In this document: one piece after another, positions 21,566 to 31,866 of the stretch
How positions within the stretch are numbered: the first letter of the stretch is position 1
How the letters are laid out: the number at the start of each line of letters is the position of its first letter
Source of the DNA: Symbiodinium natans
Taxonomy: Eukaryota > Sar > Dinophyceae > Suessiales > Symbiodiniaceae
Reading direction: 5' to 3'
DNA length: 64,000 nt
Assembly (NCBI GenBank): GCA_905221605.1
Contig: CAJNDS010002590.1
Coordinates: forward strand, 360,918-424,917
The notes under the pieces: model-generated
What the model saw: the letters and a program-made list of their open reading frames with translations, nothing else
Told to the model about the DNA's origin: nothing
Databases searched by the model: none
Position numbers and translations under genes: made by a program

Positions 21566-21675
21566 CCAAGAGTGAACTAGGAATGTAAAGCGTGCCCTCT
21601 TGGGTTTAAAGGGTCTTATAAGAGAAAGAGAATCTGAGCCCTAAACAAAGGCGCCTTAAGGGGCCTACTCTGGGT
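21566..21675. mobile_element. Foldback element, family L
   Basis: Core 'gccctcttgggtttaaagggtcttataag ... ggggcctactctgggt'. The same architecture (agagtaacc ... gtgccctttttgg ... ttaaggg ... ggcctactct) recurs at 58917-59025 and 63449-63560, and as a left half at 19683-19735. Between this element and 22200 no gene is seen. Confidence 0.5.
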
Positions 21676-22294
21676 CCGAGAAGGGGCCGAACTTGGCTTC
21701 GCCCTACGAAGAACCTACGGGCGAGTCTGTCACTCCCTTTCTTTCTTCGATGGCCCGGCAAGTAGCCAGCCTGTGGTTACTTCTACTTTCTACTGACACC
21801 TATGCAAGGAGAGCTGTAGTGGTCAAGGTAAAGCTCGGGGTAGTAGGAATAGTAGTCATGTGTGATTGTGATGTTACGGTCGCCTGGTCCGGAGATTTGA
21901 GAGTGACCGGAAGTTAACTATGCAAGCCAAAAGTTCGCTACAGTGGGGGGTTGAGGGTTTAGGGCTTATGTATGGTTTATGCAGCTTGAGAGCTCATTCT
22001 AAGGCTTGTGCGCTTAAGAGAGTCAGGGTTTGCTGCTTAAGTCTTGGGCGGTTTGAGGGATTTTGGGACATTCAATTTGTTTAGCGGCGGGGTACAGTTT
22101 CTAGGATCTGTCAATGTTTGACAAGGGGGCTTGTGCACATCGCGTTTGCAGGCTCGGCCCTTGATACAACACAAACAACCTGTCTTTGCAATAACATGCA
22201 CCCTGAACCCTAAACCCTAACCCTAAACCCTAAACCCTAAACCCCAAACCCCAAACCCCAAACCCTAAGAACTTTCAAAAAGGGCACACGACAC

Positions 22295-22354
22295 TGCGGC
22301 CCAGGGTGCTCAGCGCCACCCGGGCCATCCGCCCAAGCGTCCGCGGCTGCGGGC
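22295..22354 (-). CDS. Candidate exon, first of the phase-compatible run
   Basis: Acceptor AACCCACAG, two carry-over bases, then PQPRTLGRMARVALSTLGR, leaving at A|GTGTCGTG. Third positions are strongly G/C. It lies between CCCTAAA and TTTAGGG arrays and joins the 20629 exon in frame. Confidence 0.5.
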
Positions 22355-22675
22355 CTGTGGGTTAGGGTTTAGGGTATAGGGTTTAGGGTTTAGGGTTTGG
22401 GGTTTAGGGCTTAGGGCTTAGGGTTTAGGGTTTAGGGTTTAGGGGGAGAGGGGGGGAGAGGGGGGAGGGGGTCGTGGGATTATGTGGGGGGTGGGGTTTA
22501 GGGTTTTGGGGTGTAGGGTTTAGGGCTTTAGGGCTTTAGGGCTTTAGGGCTTTAGGGGTTTTAGGGTTTAGGGTTCCCTTACCTCGGCCATGGCCGCAAG
22601 GTCCTCTTTACTTGAAGGACCAGCTCCGAACAAGTCCCAACCCCAAACTCCCACACGCAAACGCAGTCAGCAAAA

Positions 22676-22768
22676 CGCCAAAACCCCAAAACCCCAAAAC
22701 CCCAAAACCCCGAAACCCCAAAACCCCAAAACCCCAAAACCCCAAAACCCCAAAACCCCAAAACCCCC
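22676..22768. repeat. CCCCAAAA octamer array
   Basis: About 11 copies of CCCCAAAA, the unit typical of hypotrich ciliate telomeres, directly joined to CCCTAAA heptamers on the right. It is a local variant array, not evidence of a ciliate source. Confidence 0.9.
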
Positions 22769-23200
22769 AAACGCTAAACCCTAAACCCTAAACCCTAAAC
22801 CCTAAAACCCTAAAACCCTAAAACCCCAAAACCCCAAAACCCCAAAACCCCAAACGCTAAACCCTAAACCCTAAATCAAACACGGCCCAAGGCCTAAAAC
22901 CCGAACCCTAAACTCCAGCGCCTAGATGCCCCCAAACCGAAAGCAGTTAAACACCCACTGCTCTGAGCCCCAAAACTCCCAAATCTACAATAACCTTTTT
23001 ATATTATAAAAACGGTACCCTTCTTGGGTTGGTTACTTTGTTAGGGACCCTAAACCCTAAACCCTAAACCCTAAACCCTAAACCCTAAACCCTAAACCCT
23101 AAACCAAACTGTTGGTGCCTTTTGAAGTTTGGGGTTCCCCTCCCCGGCCTTAAAAGACCGTCAGGGCAGTTCAGGTCTCCCTAAACCCTGAACCCTACAA

Positions 23201-23318
23201 GGTGGGGCCCCCTAGTTATAAGTAGAGCTATAAGAGCCCTAAATTGTGTCATAAGGATCCTAAATTAGGTTATAAGTCCCTTAACTACAGTTAGTATAGT
23301 AGGGGGGCCCCTCCTTGT
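23201..23318. mobile_element. Foldback element with GGGGCCCCCTA ends
   Basis: caaggtggggccccctagttataag is matched by the inverted tagtaggggggcccctccttg at the other end; the interior is AT-rich. One copy seen. Confidence 0.5.
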
Positions 23319-24265
23319 AAACCCTATAACCTATACGCTCAGGGCCCATGTGCCTATGGCTGAGGGTTCAGGGTGTGGGGTTTCGGGTTTTAGGGTTTTA
23401 GGGTTCTCAGGGTGTCGGGTTTTCAGGGATCAGGGTTCTCAGGGTTTAGGGTTTAGGGTTTAGGGTTTAGGGTTTAGGGTTTAGGGTTTAGGGTTTAGGG
23501 TTTAGGGTTAGGGTTTAAAAGTTAGGCTTCCAATCAAGTCGCGGGTTCGAAAGCCCTTAGGGGCGCCCCTGAGACTCTGCAACCTCTACTTGCCCAAGGC
23601 CTATAAACCCTAAACCCTAAACCCTAAACCCTAAACCCTAAACCCTAAACCCTATAAGCTGTACAGCTTGGGTTTAGGGCCTAGGCGGGCCTAGGGTTTA
23701 CAGGTGCTTTGCCCAGGAAGCTGCTGTGAAGCACAGTTTCGTGTCGTTCAGGGTTTAAGGGTTTAGGGTTTAAGGGTTTAGGCGGCTCACTTGCAAACCG
23801 GCGCGCCAGAAAAACGGGCTGAAACTGTGGTCCCACTCCAACCGAGGTCGGGGTGTGGGTTTGGGGTTTTGGGTTTAGGGTTTAGGGTTTAAGGTTTAGG
23901 GTTTAGGGCTTAGTGGCGGCGGGCAAAATCCATGGTTCTGCCTCCTTCTGGAGGTGCGTCGCTAGGGACAGTTCAGGAAGATGTTTGCACCCAGTGGCAC
24001 TGCACGTCCAGTCTCTCCTCTTCTTGCGGACGGCTTCATTCGCTGGTTTCTGGTATGTCCGTATGTCCGGACGGCGTCATCGAATCCTCAAGCTACCATC
24101 CACCACCACGGATCCTCACTCTACAATACAGGCGCAGGAAAAGTCATCCAACACGTTATTCTGGGCTCAGGCTCTGGGGGCTTGGGTGACTGTTCGTGGG
24201 ACCTCGAAACCAGGCATCCTAATCAGCCTCCTAATATACGGGTCGGAATAGTGACAAATACATTT

Positions 24266-24352
24266 AAATTTTAGCTGCCTGATTAAGAAAGCAAGTAAAC
24301 CCAAAACGGCTAAGGATCTAAAGGTACAGTAAAGCACCACAGAGATACGGTT
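24266..24352. mobile_element. Dispersed element, family K
   Basis: Shares 'agctgcct..ttaagaaa....aaacccaaaa.gg.taaggatctaaaggtacag.aaagcaccacag' with copies at 27755-27842 and 55072-55183. Confidence 0.5.
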
Positions 24353-24443
24353 GATACCATAAATCCTGCATGACTCTACTATACTAAACTACCATAATTC
24401 CTAGGGTTTAGGGCACTTAGGGTCATGCAGGATTTATCTTTTG

Positions 24444-24558
24444 ACTAGGCTGCCCAGTAACCTAGGCTTAAAAAGGGTTCCCTTTTTTGCTTACAGGGGT
24501 TTATCAGGGAACCTAAACCCCCCAAAAAAGGGAATAAGGGTGCTACTGGGCATCCTAG
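24444..24558. mobile_element. MITE family A, copy 3
   Basis: 115 bp with the family A inverted ends. Flanks TTGA and TTCA are an imperfect 4-bp duplication. Confidence 0.8.
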
Positions 24559-24888
24559 TTCAATCGTAGTAACCCCAAAGGCCTGCGTCCTCACTGTTGG
24601 AGTCGCACCTCACTGCGCGAGCAGGCTCGGGGGCTTTAAGGCTTTCGGTCTTCCTAAACCCTAAACCCTAAACCCTAAACCCTAAACCCTAAGCCCTAAA
24701 CTCTAAACTCCAAACCCCTTAAAATCTCTAAAAGCGCAAAAACAGACACGACAGAACTTTGACAAGTAGTGCACAGCGGAATGCCGTTGAGACTTTGGGG
24801 GGCATTTGGGTGGAGTCTTTGTTGTGGAAATGCCCTGAAACGAATCCCTAAACCCCCTAAACCCTAAACCCTAAACCCGAAAGCCTAC

Positions 24889-24918
24889 AAGCTAGAGAGG
24901 AGATTCAGCATTCCGAGG
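24889..24918 (-). CDS. Candidate small exon, 30 nt
   Basis: Acceptor AATCTTCGCAG, one carry-over base, LGMLNLLSS, leaving at TT|GTAGGC. The phase matches the donor of the 25251 exon. Confidence 0.35.
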
Positions 24919-25250
24919 CTGCGAAGATTTTGGGTGGTGTCTACGCAGTATACTCTGAAACCTATAAACCCTTAAATTATGTTTTTCCAGGAAATTGAGT
25001 GTAACACTAAACCCTCAACCTGGTTGAGGGTCGAGGGTTGACCAGGTGAACCACTCAGCCCGATTCACACCCAAAGAGAACCTGAAGGCCTAAACGCCAC
25101 AAAGCAACTTACACAAAAAGCAACACACCCGAAACCTTACCCTAAACAATAACCCTATACCCTAAACCCCCTAAACCCCAAACCCTGACCCTAAACCCTA
25201 AACCCCAACCCCCCCCCCCCCCACAAAACCCCAACACCCCAAACCCTCAC

Positions 25251-25308
25251 GAGGCTGCGGACCCGCTTTCATGCTCCACAAGCGCTCGCTCCGTGGCCGC
25301 CATATTCC
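25251..25308 (-). CDS. Candidate exon with strong splice sites
   Basis: The pyrimidine-rich acceptor CCTCCCACCTCCATCAG and donor TC|GTGAGG bracket NMAATERALVEHESGSAA. The donor runs into GGTTTGGGG/telomeric text. Confidence 0.55.
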
Positions 25309-25570
25309 CTGATGGAGGTGGGAGGCACACAAACGTTCTACCAAGGTCTTAAGTCTTGAGGTTTAGAAATTCGGGACTTTATGGGCTATGCAGACGCAAT
25401 ATTTTTGCCCCCCCCCCCCCCCCCCCCCCAATTGAAAAAGACATGCAAAAACTAAAACGTAACAACAACAATCCGCATAGGCAGCATGAGACACACTGCC
25501 TCCTAGGTTTCGGCTTTAAAGGCTCATAGGCTTCATAGGCTTCAAAAGCTTTGTAGGGTTTAGGGCTTAC

Positions 25571-25603
25571 CTTGAACGCAAAACTTCCCCCCTCCGCCCT
25601 GAC
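25571..25603 (-). CDS. Candidate small exon
   Basis: Acceptor GGGGTTTCAG, VRAEGGSFAFK, donor AAG|GTAAGC, the best donor in the area. Confidence 0.5.
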
Positions 25604-25895
25604 CTGAAACCCCGTCAACTCGGAACCCCGATGCGTGCGTTGAGGGCTTAGGGTTTAGGGCGGTTTAGGGTTTAGGGTTTTGGGTTTAGGGACGAGGGGG
25701 CTTCTGGGGTTTGTAGGGTTGAGGGTCTAGCCCCACATGCAGTCTGAACTCTGATAAGCGCTGTTCCGCCCCCAAAAAGCTCTAAACCTACAACCGAAAC
25801 CTCAGACCATAGACGCACAACGAAGAATTTGGCTGACGGGAGCGCAGCCCTAAACCCTAAACCCGAAACTCTAAACCCTAAACTCTAAATCCGAC

Positions 25896-25951
25896 CTCCG
25901 CCGAGGGGGTGGGGCTTCTGGCCACGCTGGAGCAATAGAGGGCTCTCCCGT
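25896..25951 (-). CDS. Candidate exon
   Basis: Acceptor TTCTCTTGGCTCAG. One frame gives GRALYCSSVARSPTPSAE, the other TGEPSIAPAWPEAPPPRR; donor GAG|GTCGG. The first has better codon bias and phase-matches the 25571 exon. Confidence 0.45.
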
Positions 25952-26000
25952 CTGAGCCAAGAGAACGACGGATTTCTTAGGATTTTGAGGGTTCTCCAGG

Positions 26001-26107
26001 TTGGGATGTTCCCCCTTGTACTAACAGTCCTTATAAAAGGGATTATAGTAGGCAATGGAGGGTACTATCCCTACTAAGGACTGTTCGTATCAGGGGGAAC
26101 ATGCCAA
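26001..26107. mobile_element. Foldback element, family C
   Basis: ttgggatgttcccccttgta / actaacagtcctta at the left is inverted as taaggactgtt...agggggaacatgccaa at the right, a ~33-bp TIR. Copies at 35609-35710 and 54864-55016; degenerate ones at 16515 and 36713-36771. Confidence 0.75.
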
Positions 26108-26709
26108 CTTGTTTTGTATGGTTCCTTTGTTACGTTAGCTGTTGTTTCGGTTGTTTATATCGGCATAATTATCGCGCATGTAGAAGGTGGGGTCACCAAG
26201 GAGCCCTAAACCCTAAACCCTAAACCCTAAACCCTGAACCCTAAACCCTGAACCCTAAACCCTAAACCCTAAACCCTAAACCCTAAACCCTAAACCTGAC
26301 CCCTGAACCCTGAAACCCTAAACCCCTGAGCCCTCCCAAGTGCGCCGAAACTTTGCGCCGTGCTTCAGTTCTGGGCTGCGGGTTCGGGTCAAGCCTCCCA
26401 GTTGGGGTTTAGGGTTTAGGGTTTAGGGTTTAGGGTTTAGGGTTTAGGGTTTAGGGTTTAGGGTTTAGGGCTCTCAGGGTTGGTTCAAGGAGTTTAGAAG
26501 GGTACTTATAGGGCTTTCAAGGGTTTAGGAGTTTGCGATTTGAGCTGCTGAGGTTTTGGCTAGCTGCTGGAGTAGTTCCCGGCGGCCGTGCTGTCTAAGC
26601 CCTATCAAGCCTAGTCCCCTTCCGTGAACCGCGGGTAACCCTAAACCCTAAACCCTAAACCCCAAACCCTAAACCCTAAACCCTTAGCCCTGAACCCTGA
26701 ACTCTAAAC

Positions 26710-26746
26710 CAGCCAGCATCCGACATAGATTTTCAGGGGGAGAGGG
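26710..26746 (-). CDS. Candidate exon, duplicated at 44168
   Basis: Acceptor CAACCCCAAG, PSPPENLCRMLA, donor G|GTTTAGAG. The 37-bp sequence recurs at 44168-44203 with one G fewer, the only such shared island I found besides the foldback elements. Confidence 0.4.
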
Positions 26747-27077
26747 CTTGGGGTTGATGATTGAGAGTTTAGGGTTTGGACGATTCAATGACCCTAAACC
26801 CTAGACCCTAAAACCTAAACACTCCTGACATAAGGACCCCAGAACGGCGACGCAGGGCTTTGCGGGATTCGTGTCGACACCTTCGCCTGAACCCTAAACC
26901 CTAAACCCTAAACCCGCAGAATGTGGGGGAAGGGATTCTTCAGTCTTGTGTTGGGTACATTAGAGGGTTCAGGGTTAGGTTTTAGGGTTTAGGCCCTGAA
27001 TCATCGCAAGAGCGCAAAGAGAGACCCGAATTTAAGTAAACCCCTAACCCCTAACCCCTAAACCCTAAACCCTTAAC

Positions 27078-27138
27078 CGTGGCATGATAAGGCCGTATTT
27101 GGGATTCTGGATCCTTCGGCTCTGGCATCACCAGTCCC
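27078..27138 (-). CDS. Candidate exon
   Basis: Acceptor GGCGATAAAG, GTGDARAEGSRIPNTALSCH, donor G|GTTAAGGGTTTAGGG. An alternative acceptor gives SRRIQNPKYGLIMP. Confidence 0.45.
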
Positions 27139-27530
27139 CTTTATCGCCAACCCTCAGGTCGGTATCAGCTTACGAAACCTAGGGCCCTAGGGTTTAGGGT
27201 TTAGGGTTTAGGGTTTAGGGGTTAGGGTTGAGGGTTTAGGGTTTAGGGTTTGGGGTTTAGGGTTTGGGGTTTAGGGTTGAGGCACTAATTAAACGGATTG
27301 GGGCTTATCCAAGGCTAGTTGCACGGTCCCTTAATAGGGGCCCTAAAATAATATGGACCCCGTATCTACCCCTAAACCCTAAACCCTAATCCCTAAACAA
27401 CCCAAGGCCCCAGACATCAGAACCCCCCAAGGATGGTAAGGCACCAAAAGAAGCGCCCATGAAACCTAGAGCTTACGGTGCCCGAACACCCTGGGCTTAG
27501 GAGGTTTAGGGTTTAGGGTTTAGGGTTTAC

Positions 27531-27591
27531 TTAAGATCCCAGAGCCCGGCCATAATTTGGAGATGAAGTCGCGTTTCGGCTGCCACGCTTT
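27531..27591 (-). CDS. Candidate exon
   Basis: Acceptor TTTCAATGCAAG, KAWQPKRDFISKLWPGSG then IL, donor A|GTAAACCC. Here the donor runs into CCCTAAA, the opposite orientation to most islands. Confidence 0.5.
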
Positions 27592-27754
27592 CTTGCATTG
27601 AAACCCAGCTTCGCCACCGGAGGGAATCCCGGAGCCCCCAATATTCTTTAATGGAGTATCGTGTACGTACTCTGGGGTTTAGGGTTTAGGGTTTAGGGCT
27701 TAGGGTTTAGAACTTCCGGAGCCCCCAATACTTGGCTGCACTCAGGAGGGGAGC

Positions 27755-27842
27755 TATAAATTAAACCTTTAGCTGCCTTATTCAGAAACCCAATAAACCC
27801 AAAAAGGGTAAGGATCTAAAGTTACAGCAGAGTACCACAAAG
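27755..27842. mobile_element. Dispersed element, family K, copy without telomeric insert
   Basis: Contains the uninterrupted 'aaacccaataaaccc' / 'aaaaagggtaaggatctaaa' joint that is split by telomeric repeats at 55095-55130. Confidence 0.6.
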
Positions 27843-27866
27843 AATATTCTCTAATGAAGTATCGTG

Positions 27867-28050
27867 TACTTGGAGGTTCATGGGTACTCTGGGGGTTTAG
27901 GGTTTAGGGTTCAGGGCTTAGGGTTTAGAACCTAGTGTTTAGGGGTTAGGGTTTAGGGCTACTTAAAAGTAGGGATATAAGTACCCTTAAGAAGGTTAGA
28001 ACCATAGTTACCCTACTTAGAACTGATAAGTACCCATGAACCTCCAAGTA
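27867..28050. mobile_element. Foldback element, family B, with telomeric interior
   Basis: tacttggaggttcatgggta and its inverse tacccatgaacctccaagta enclose about 140 bp, of which about 60 bp is TTTAGGG text. The telomeric tract lies inside the element. Confidence 0.7.
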
Positions 28051-28212
28051 CATCATATGAAGATCCCTATTGGAGGAGAAAAACTCCCTCAACCTGAACC
28101 GAAGTCCTAAACCCGATACCCCTAAACTGATCCTAAACCCTAAACCCTAAACCCTAAACCCTAAACCCTAAACCCTAAACCCTAAACCCTAAACCCTAAA
28201 CCCTGGGGGGAC

Positions 28213-28287
28213 CTTGGAGCCTCTGCTCGGAGCCTCTGAGAGGGTTCCTCGACGAGATTTGCAGGGATTCCCATCCCAGCCCCACGG
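28213..28287 (-). CDS. Candidate exon
   Basis: Acceptor ATGGGGCAG, PWGWDGNPCKSRRGTLSEAP then SRGSK, donor AAG|GTCCCC. Bounded by CCCTAAAx10 and TTTAGGG arrays. Confidence 0.55.
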
Positions 28288-28737
28288 CTGCCCCATTAGG
28301 GTTTAGGGTTTAGGGTTTAAGGGTTAAGGGTTTAGGGTTTAGGGTTTAGGGTTTAGGATTTGTGGGTATAGGGCTTAGGGTTTAGGCCTTTAGGGTTGGT
28401 CTATCGGCTTCATAGGGTTGACAAGGATTTTTTGGGGGTTGGGCTTCGTAGTGTTTGGAGGGTTTATAGGGCTTAGGGTTGGGGTGTATAGGGTTCATTG
28501 GTTTAGGGTTTAGGGTTTAGGGTTTAGGGTTTAGGGAAGTCCTAAAACCTAAGCCCTAGACCCCAAACCCTAAACCCCACACCTTCAAGGGGAGTAACCC
28601 TAAACCCCACAACTTCAAGGGGGTCTGGGGCTTGGACCAGCAGGGTCCATGGTTAGGCTTTGGGGTTTGGGGTTTGGGGGCTTTGTAGGGTTTAGGGTTT
28701 AGGCTTTAGGGTTTAGGGCCGGGCCCGTGCAACTCAC

Positions 28738-28788
28738 GTCGAGGCTGTAAATCTCGCAAATTTCGCAGTGAAACCCTCGGCACAGCGT
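28738..28788 (-). CDS. Candidate exon with consensus splice sites
   Basis: The polypyrimidine acceptor CCCCCCGTCTTCCTGAG, then TLCRGFHCEICEIYSLD, then donor GAC|GTGAGT. Cys/His spacing hints at metal binding. This is one of the clearest exon signatures in the window. Confidence 0.6.
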
Positions 28789-28894
28789 CTCAGGAAGACG
28801 GGGGGCGAGATTTTCTTGGGGCTTACGGACGCCCCCAAACCCTAAACCCTAAACTTTGGCCCTAAATCCATAAAACCTGAACCCCGAAAACCAC

Positions 28895-28935
28895 ATCTCC
28901 GACGTCTTAGATGACAAGCCATGGATCTGGCCCGA
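28895..28935 (-). CDS. Candidate small exon
   Basis: Acceptor GGACGGCTGAG, SGQIHGLSSKTSE, donor AT|GTGGTT. Confidence 0.4.
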
Positions 28936-29493
28936 CTCAGCCGTCCAGGCAGTGTAGGGCTTAGCATTTAGGGTTTAGGGCGAGCCCTAAGCCAGAAAGA
29001 GACTCCTAGCTTGGGGGGAGGGGGGGGGAAAGCTTGTCAGGCATAGGGTGTTCTGGTTTAGGGTTTAGGAGTCCTTGTTGTTGCAAGGCTTGATTCGACG
29101 CGACCTACCCGAAAAAGCCTTGACATGTAACAAGGCCCTAAAGCGCCTAAGACCCTAAGCTCCCTAAGCCCTGACACCCTAAGTCCCTGAACCTAGACAC
29201 CTAAGACCCTACCTCCTTATGGAGAAGGCCCCTCCTGAACGGGGGGAGGAAACCCCTTTACTAATGGGGAAGGCCCTCCCGACGAGACGAGGAAGACCCT
29301 AAACCCTAAACCCTGAACCCTAAGCCCTAAACCCCTCTACCCTAAGCCCCGAAGAGAACACCCTCAACCCTCTTAAAACCCTCTCAAAACCCCCTTAAAC
29401 ACCCTAAACCCTAAACCCTAAACCCTGAAACCCTCTTAACACCCTGTGAATTCCCCCTAAAAACCTACCGGGGACCCTAAACCCCCTAGACAC

Positions 29494-29562
29494 CTGAGCC
29501 GTGGCGAGGCCCGGCAGGCCAAGAATCGCCTCCTCGGCCTTAGACGCCGGGCTCATGCGCGC
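29494..29562 (-). CDS. Candidate exon, possible start exon
   Basis: Acceptor CTGAGCCGAG, ARMSPASKAEEAILGLPGLA then TAQ, donor CAG|GTGTCT. The internal ATG (554-556 of the 29 kb block) could be a start codon. Confidence 0.55.
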
Positions 29563-29571
29563 CTCGGCTCA

Positions 29572-29707
29572 GGGTTCAGGGTTCAGGGTTCAGGGTTCAG
29601 GGTTCAGGGTTCAGGGTTCAGGGTTCAGGGTTCAGGGTTTAGGGTTTAGGGTTTAGGGTTTAGGGTTTAGGGTTTAGGGTTTAGGGTTTAGGGTTTAGGG
29701 TTTAGGG
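29572..29707. repeat. TTCAGGG array passing into TTTAGGG array
   Basis: Nine TTCAGGG units, then about ten TTTAGGG units, ending in a head-to-head joint with CCCTAAA at about 29708. Confidence 0.95.
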
Positions 29708-30045
29708 GTTAAACCCTAAACCACGCTGAACCCTAGAGTGTAGGCTTTAGGGTTTAGTTTAGGGGTGAGCGACGTTTCAAACCTCAGGCCCCAAACCCTA
29801 AACCCAAACGTCACTCCAGGTCGGCGGCTGCTTTTTACTGGGGACCCCTAAACCCTACGAAGCCCGAAGCCCTAAGCCCTAAGCCCTAAACCCTCTACAC
29901 CCTAAACCCTAAACCCTAAACCCTAAACCCTAAACCCTAAACCCTAAACCCTAAACCCTGACCCTAAACCCTATACCCTAAACCCTAAACCCGAAAACCT
30001 AAACCCTAACCTCCCTGAAGAACCCTCTAAAAGTGTTGTTCAAAC

Positions 30046-30355
30046 TGGGATCAGCTGCAAATATGGCAGGAATTTCGAGTGGACGAAGCGAGCCTTGGCT
30101 TTCCACACGAAGGCTCGTCTGAACATTGAGTGGCAATTGCCAATGTTGACGCCGGAGAAGGTCATCATTCTGTTCAGCTCCAAGCGCTTCCAGCCGACTG
30201 TGTGGAACATGCGTGTAGTATATCCATAGGGCTTGCGGCCCATGATGCCGTCTGCCGACATGGTCTTCTTGAATAAGTCGATGTGCAGTTTTTTACTGCT
30301 TTCGGGTGCTTCCTGTCCCGTTATAATGAAGCACTTGGCAAACGACTCCGGGATT
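30046..30355 (-). CDS. Long internal exon, unknown protein
   Basis: The frame is open over 103 codons from acceptor AAATGCTAG: IPESFAKCFIITGQEAPESS, KKLHIDLFKKTMSADGIMGR, KPYGYTTRMFHTVGWKRLEL, NRMMTFSGVNIGNCHSMFRR and on to LPYLQLIP, then donor CCA|GTTTG (or stop TGA at 30040). Composition is charged and aromatic with normal codon spread; the reverse strand is broken. I cannot name it. It is the strongest evidence that this domain is transcribed on the minus strand. Confidence 0.8.
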
Positions 30356-30870
30356 CTAGCATTTGGGGGTGCAGACAGGGGTCTCTTTGTTTAAGGGAAA
30401 TACCTAAACTGCCTATATAAATCCTACAGGATGTCGAAGGCCCGTGCCGGACTAGAAGGGTTTAGGGTCTAGGGTTCGGGGTTAGGGTTTTAAGTTAAAG
30501 CTTAACCCTCGATCCTCAGTAGTCCCTGCACTGAAGGCCTGAAGCTCTACACGACGTAACATATCCCAAGCCGCAAACCCCTACAACCCGAAAACCCAAA
30601 CAACCCAACACCCTGAAACGCAAAAATGTCCCTAAACTCCTACAAGCCAAACAACCCAAAACCCTGAAACGCTGAAATCCCTAAACCCCGAAAAAAAACC
30701 AAAGAGCCCAAAATCCCTAAATCCTGCCCTAAAACTCGAAATCCCTAAACCAGAAATGCCTGAATCTCTACACCCTGCCCTCAAACCCTAAAATCCCCAA
30801 ACCCTCGAAAATCCCGGGAACCCTAAACCCTAAGCCCCAAACCCTAAACCCTAAACCCTAAACCCTAAAC

Positions 30871-30949
30871 CCTGGGCTCCGGATTCCAAGGCCCCCGGGC
30901 ACTCGTGGCCAGAGCCGCCCACATTGTAGCCACTACAGGGGCCGATGCC
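30871..30949 (-). CDS. Candidate exon, glycine/cysteine-rich
   Basis: Acceptor CTAACGCTCAG, GIGPCSGYNVGGSGHECPGA then LESGAQ, donor G|GTTTAGGG into CCCTAAAx6 (plus-strand sense). Confidence 0.55.
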
Positions 30950-31111
30950 CTGAGCGTTAGAGTGTAAGGGGTTTAGGGTTTAGGGTTTAGGGTTTACCAA
31001 CCCTAGAGCCCAAAAGCCTTTACAAAAAGGAAGCTCTCTAGACCCTAAACCCTAAACCCTGAAACCCTGTATGCCCAAAACCCTACAACCCTAACCCGAT
31101 AGCCCTCTCAC

Positions 31112-31151
31112 CTTAGAGCTGGTAGTGTTGCCAGCGCGGCGAATCCTCTCT
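31112..31151 (-). CDS. Candidate small exon
   Basis: Acceptor AGCTGCCTTAG, one carry-over base, ERIRRAGNTTSSK, donor AAG|GTGAGA. Both sites are near consensus. Confidence 0.5.
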
Positions 31152-31363
31152 CTAAGGCAGCTTAGGGTTTAGGGTTTAGGGTTTAGGGATGAGGGTTTAG
31201 GGTTTAGGGATTAGGGTTTAGGGCTCTTAAGCTGAACATATCGTACACAACCGAGTTTAGGGTTTTAGGTTTTAGGGGTTTAAGGCTTAAGGTTTTAGGG
31301 TTTTAGGAATTTAGGGTTTTGGGCTTTAGGGCTTTAGGGTTTAGCGTGACGTCCCGGAGCTCA

Positions 31364-31491
31364 TCGGAAAATGGCTCGCCCGTAGTCTTTGGAGTCACTC
31401 CAAGCAAACGCTGTGCTGGGCTGAACCCGGCCGGTCAGAGAACCGATTCTTTGCCGCCTCCACCACTCTCGGACCAAGAGCTTCATGTCGT
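31364..31491 (-). CDS. Candidate exon, basic/aromatic
   Basis: Acceptor CTAAACGCCAG, two carry-over bases, DMKLLVREWWRRQRIGSLTG, RVQPSTAFAWSDSKDYGRAI, FR, then in-frame TGA. It is either a terminal exon or uses a GA donor (CC|GATGAG), a type known in dinoflagellates. Confidence 0.55.
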
Positions 31492-31683
31492 CTGGCGTTT
31501 AGGGTTTAGGGTTTAGGGTTTGCCCACTTTGGCTCGCTCAACCATGTCAGGGGAGGGCAGGCAGTAAGGGGGGGGGGGGGGGGGCCTAAGGGGAGGGCAG
31601 GGCCTGGGTGGTCTAAACCCGAAACCCTAAACCCTAAACCCGAAACCCTAAACCCTAAAAGGCACTGTTTTGGGTGGTGGCGC

Positions 31684-31866
31684 TCACAGCGGGAGGGAGA
31701 AAGAAACCGAGTACCAAAAAGAAAACTGTTGGACGCATTGAGAATATATGCCTTCGCATGACATGCTGCCACCCCCTTTCTCCCCATACCCCTGGCTGTG
31801 TCGGGGTGCCATTTCCGCATGGCACTTACTGCCGCTGCTTGGCGAGACGCCATAAACCCAAAACAC
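31684..31866 (-). CDS. Possible start exon(s), uncertain
   Basis: ATGGCGTCTCGCC... encodes MASRQAAA followed by GTAAGT, a consensus donor; further down, acceptor CACAGCCAG precedes GYGEKGGGSMSCE. Longer read-through frames also exist, so structure is unclear. Confidence 0.35.
   Translation of the reverse strand: MFWVYGVSPSSGSKCHAEMAPRHSQGYGEKGGGSMSCEGIYSQCVQQFSFWYSVSFSLPL

Noticed and set aside
22676-22768. Ciliate origin suggested by CCCCAAAA repeats
   Set aside because: One short block amid TTTAGGG arrays; the surrounding repeats and the retroelement point to a dinoflagellate.
23530-23580. tRNA gene suggested by gggttcgaaa near 23550
   Set aside because: The T-stem does not pair and no acceptor or anticodon arm can be drawn.
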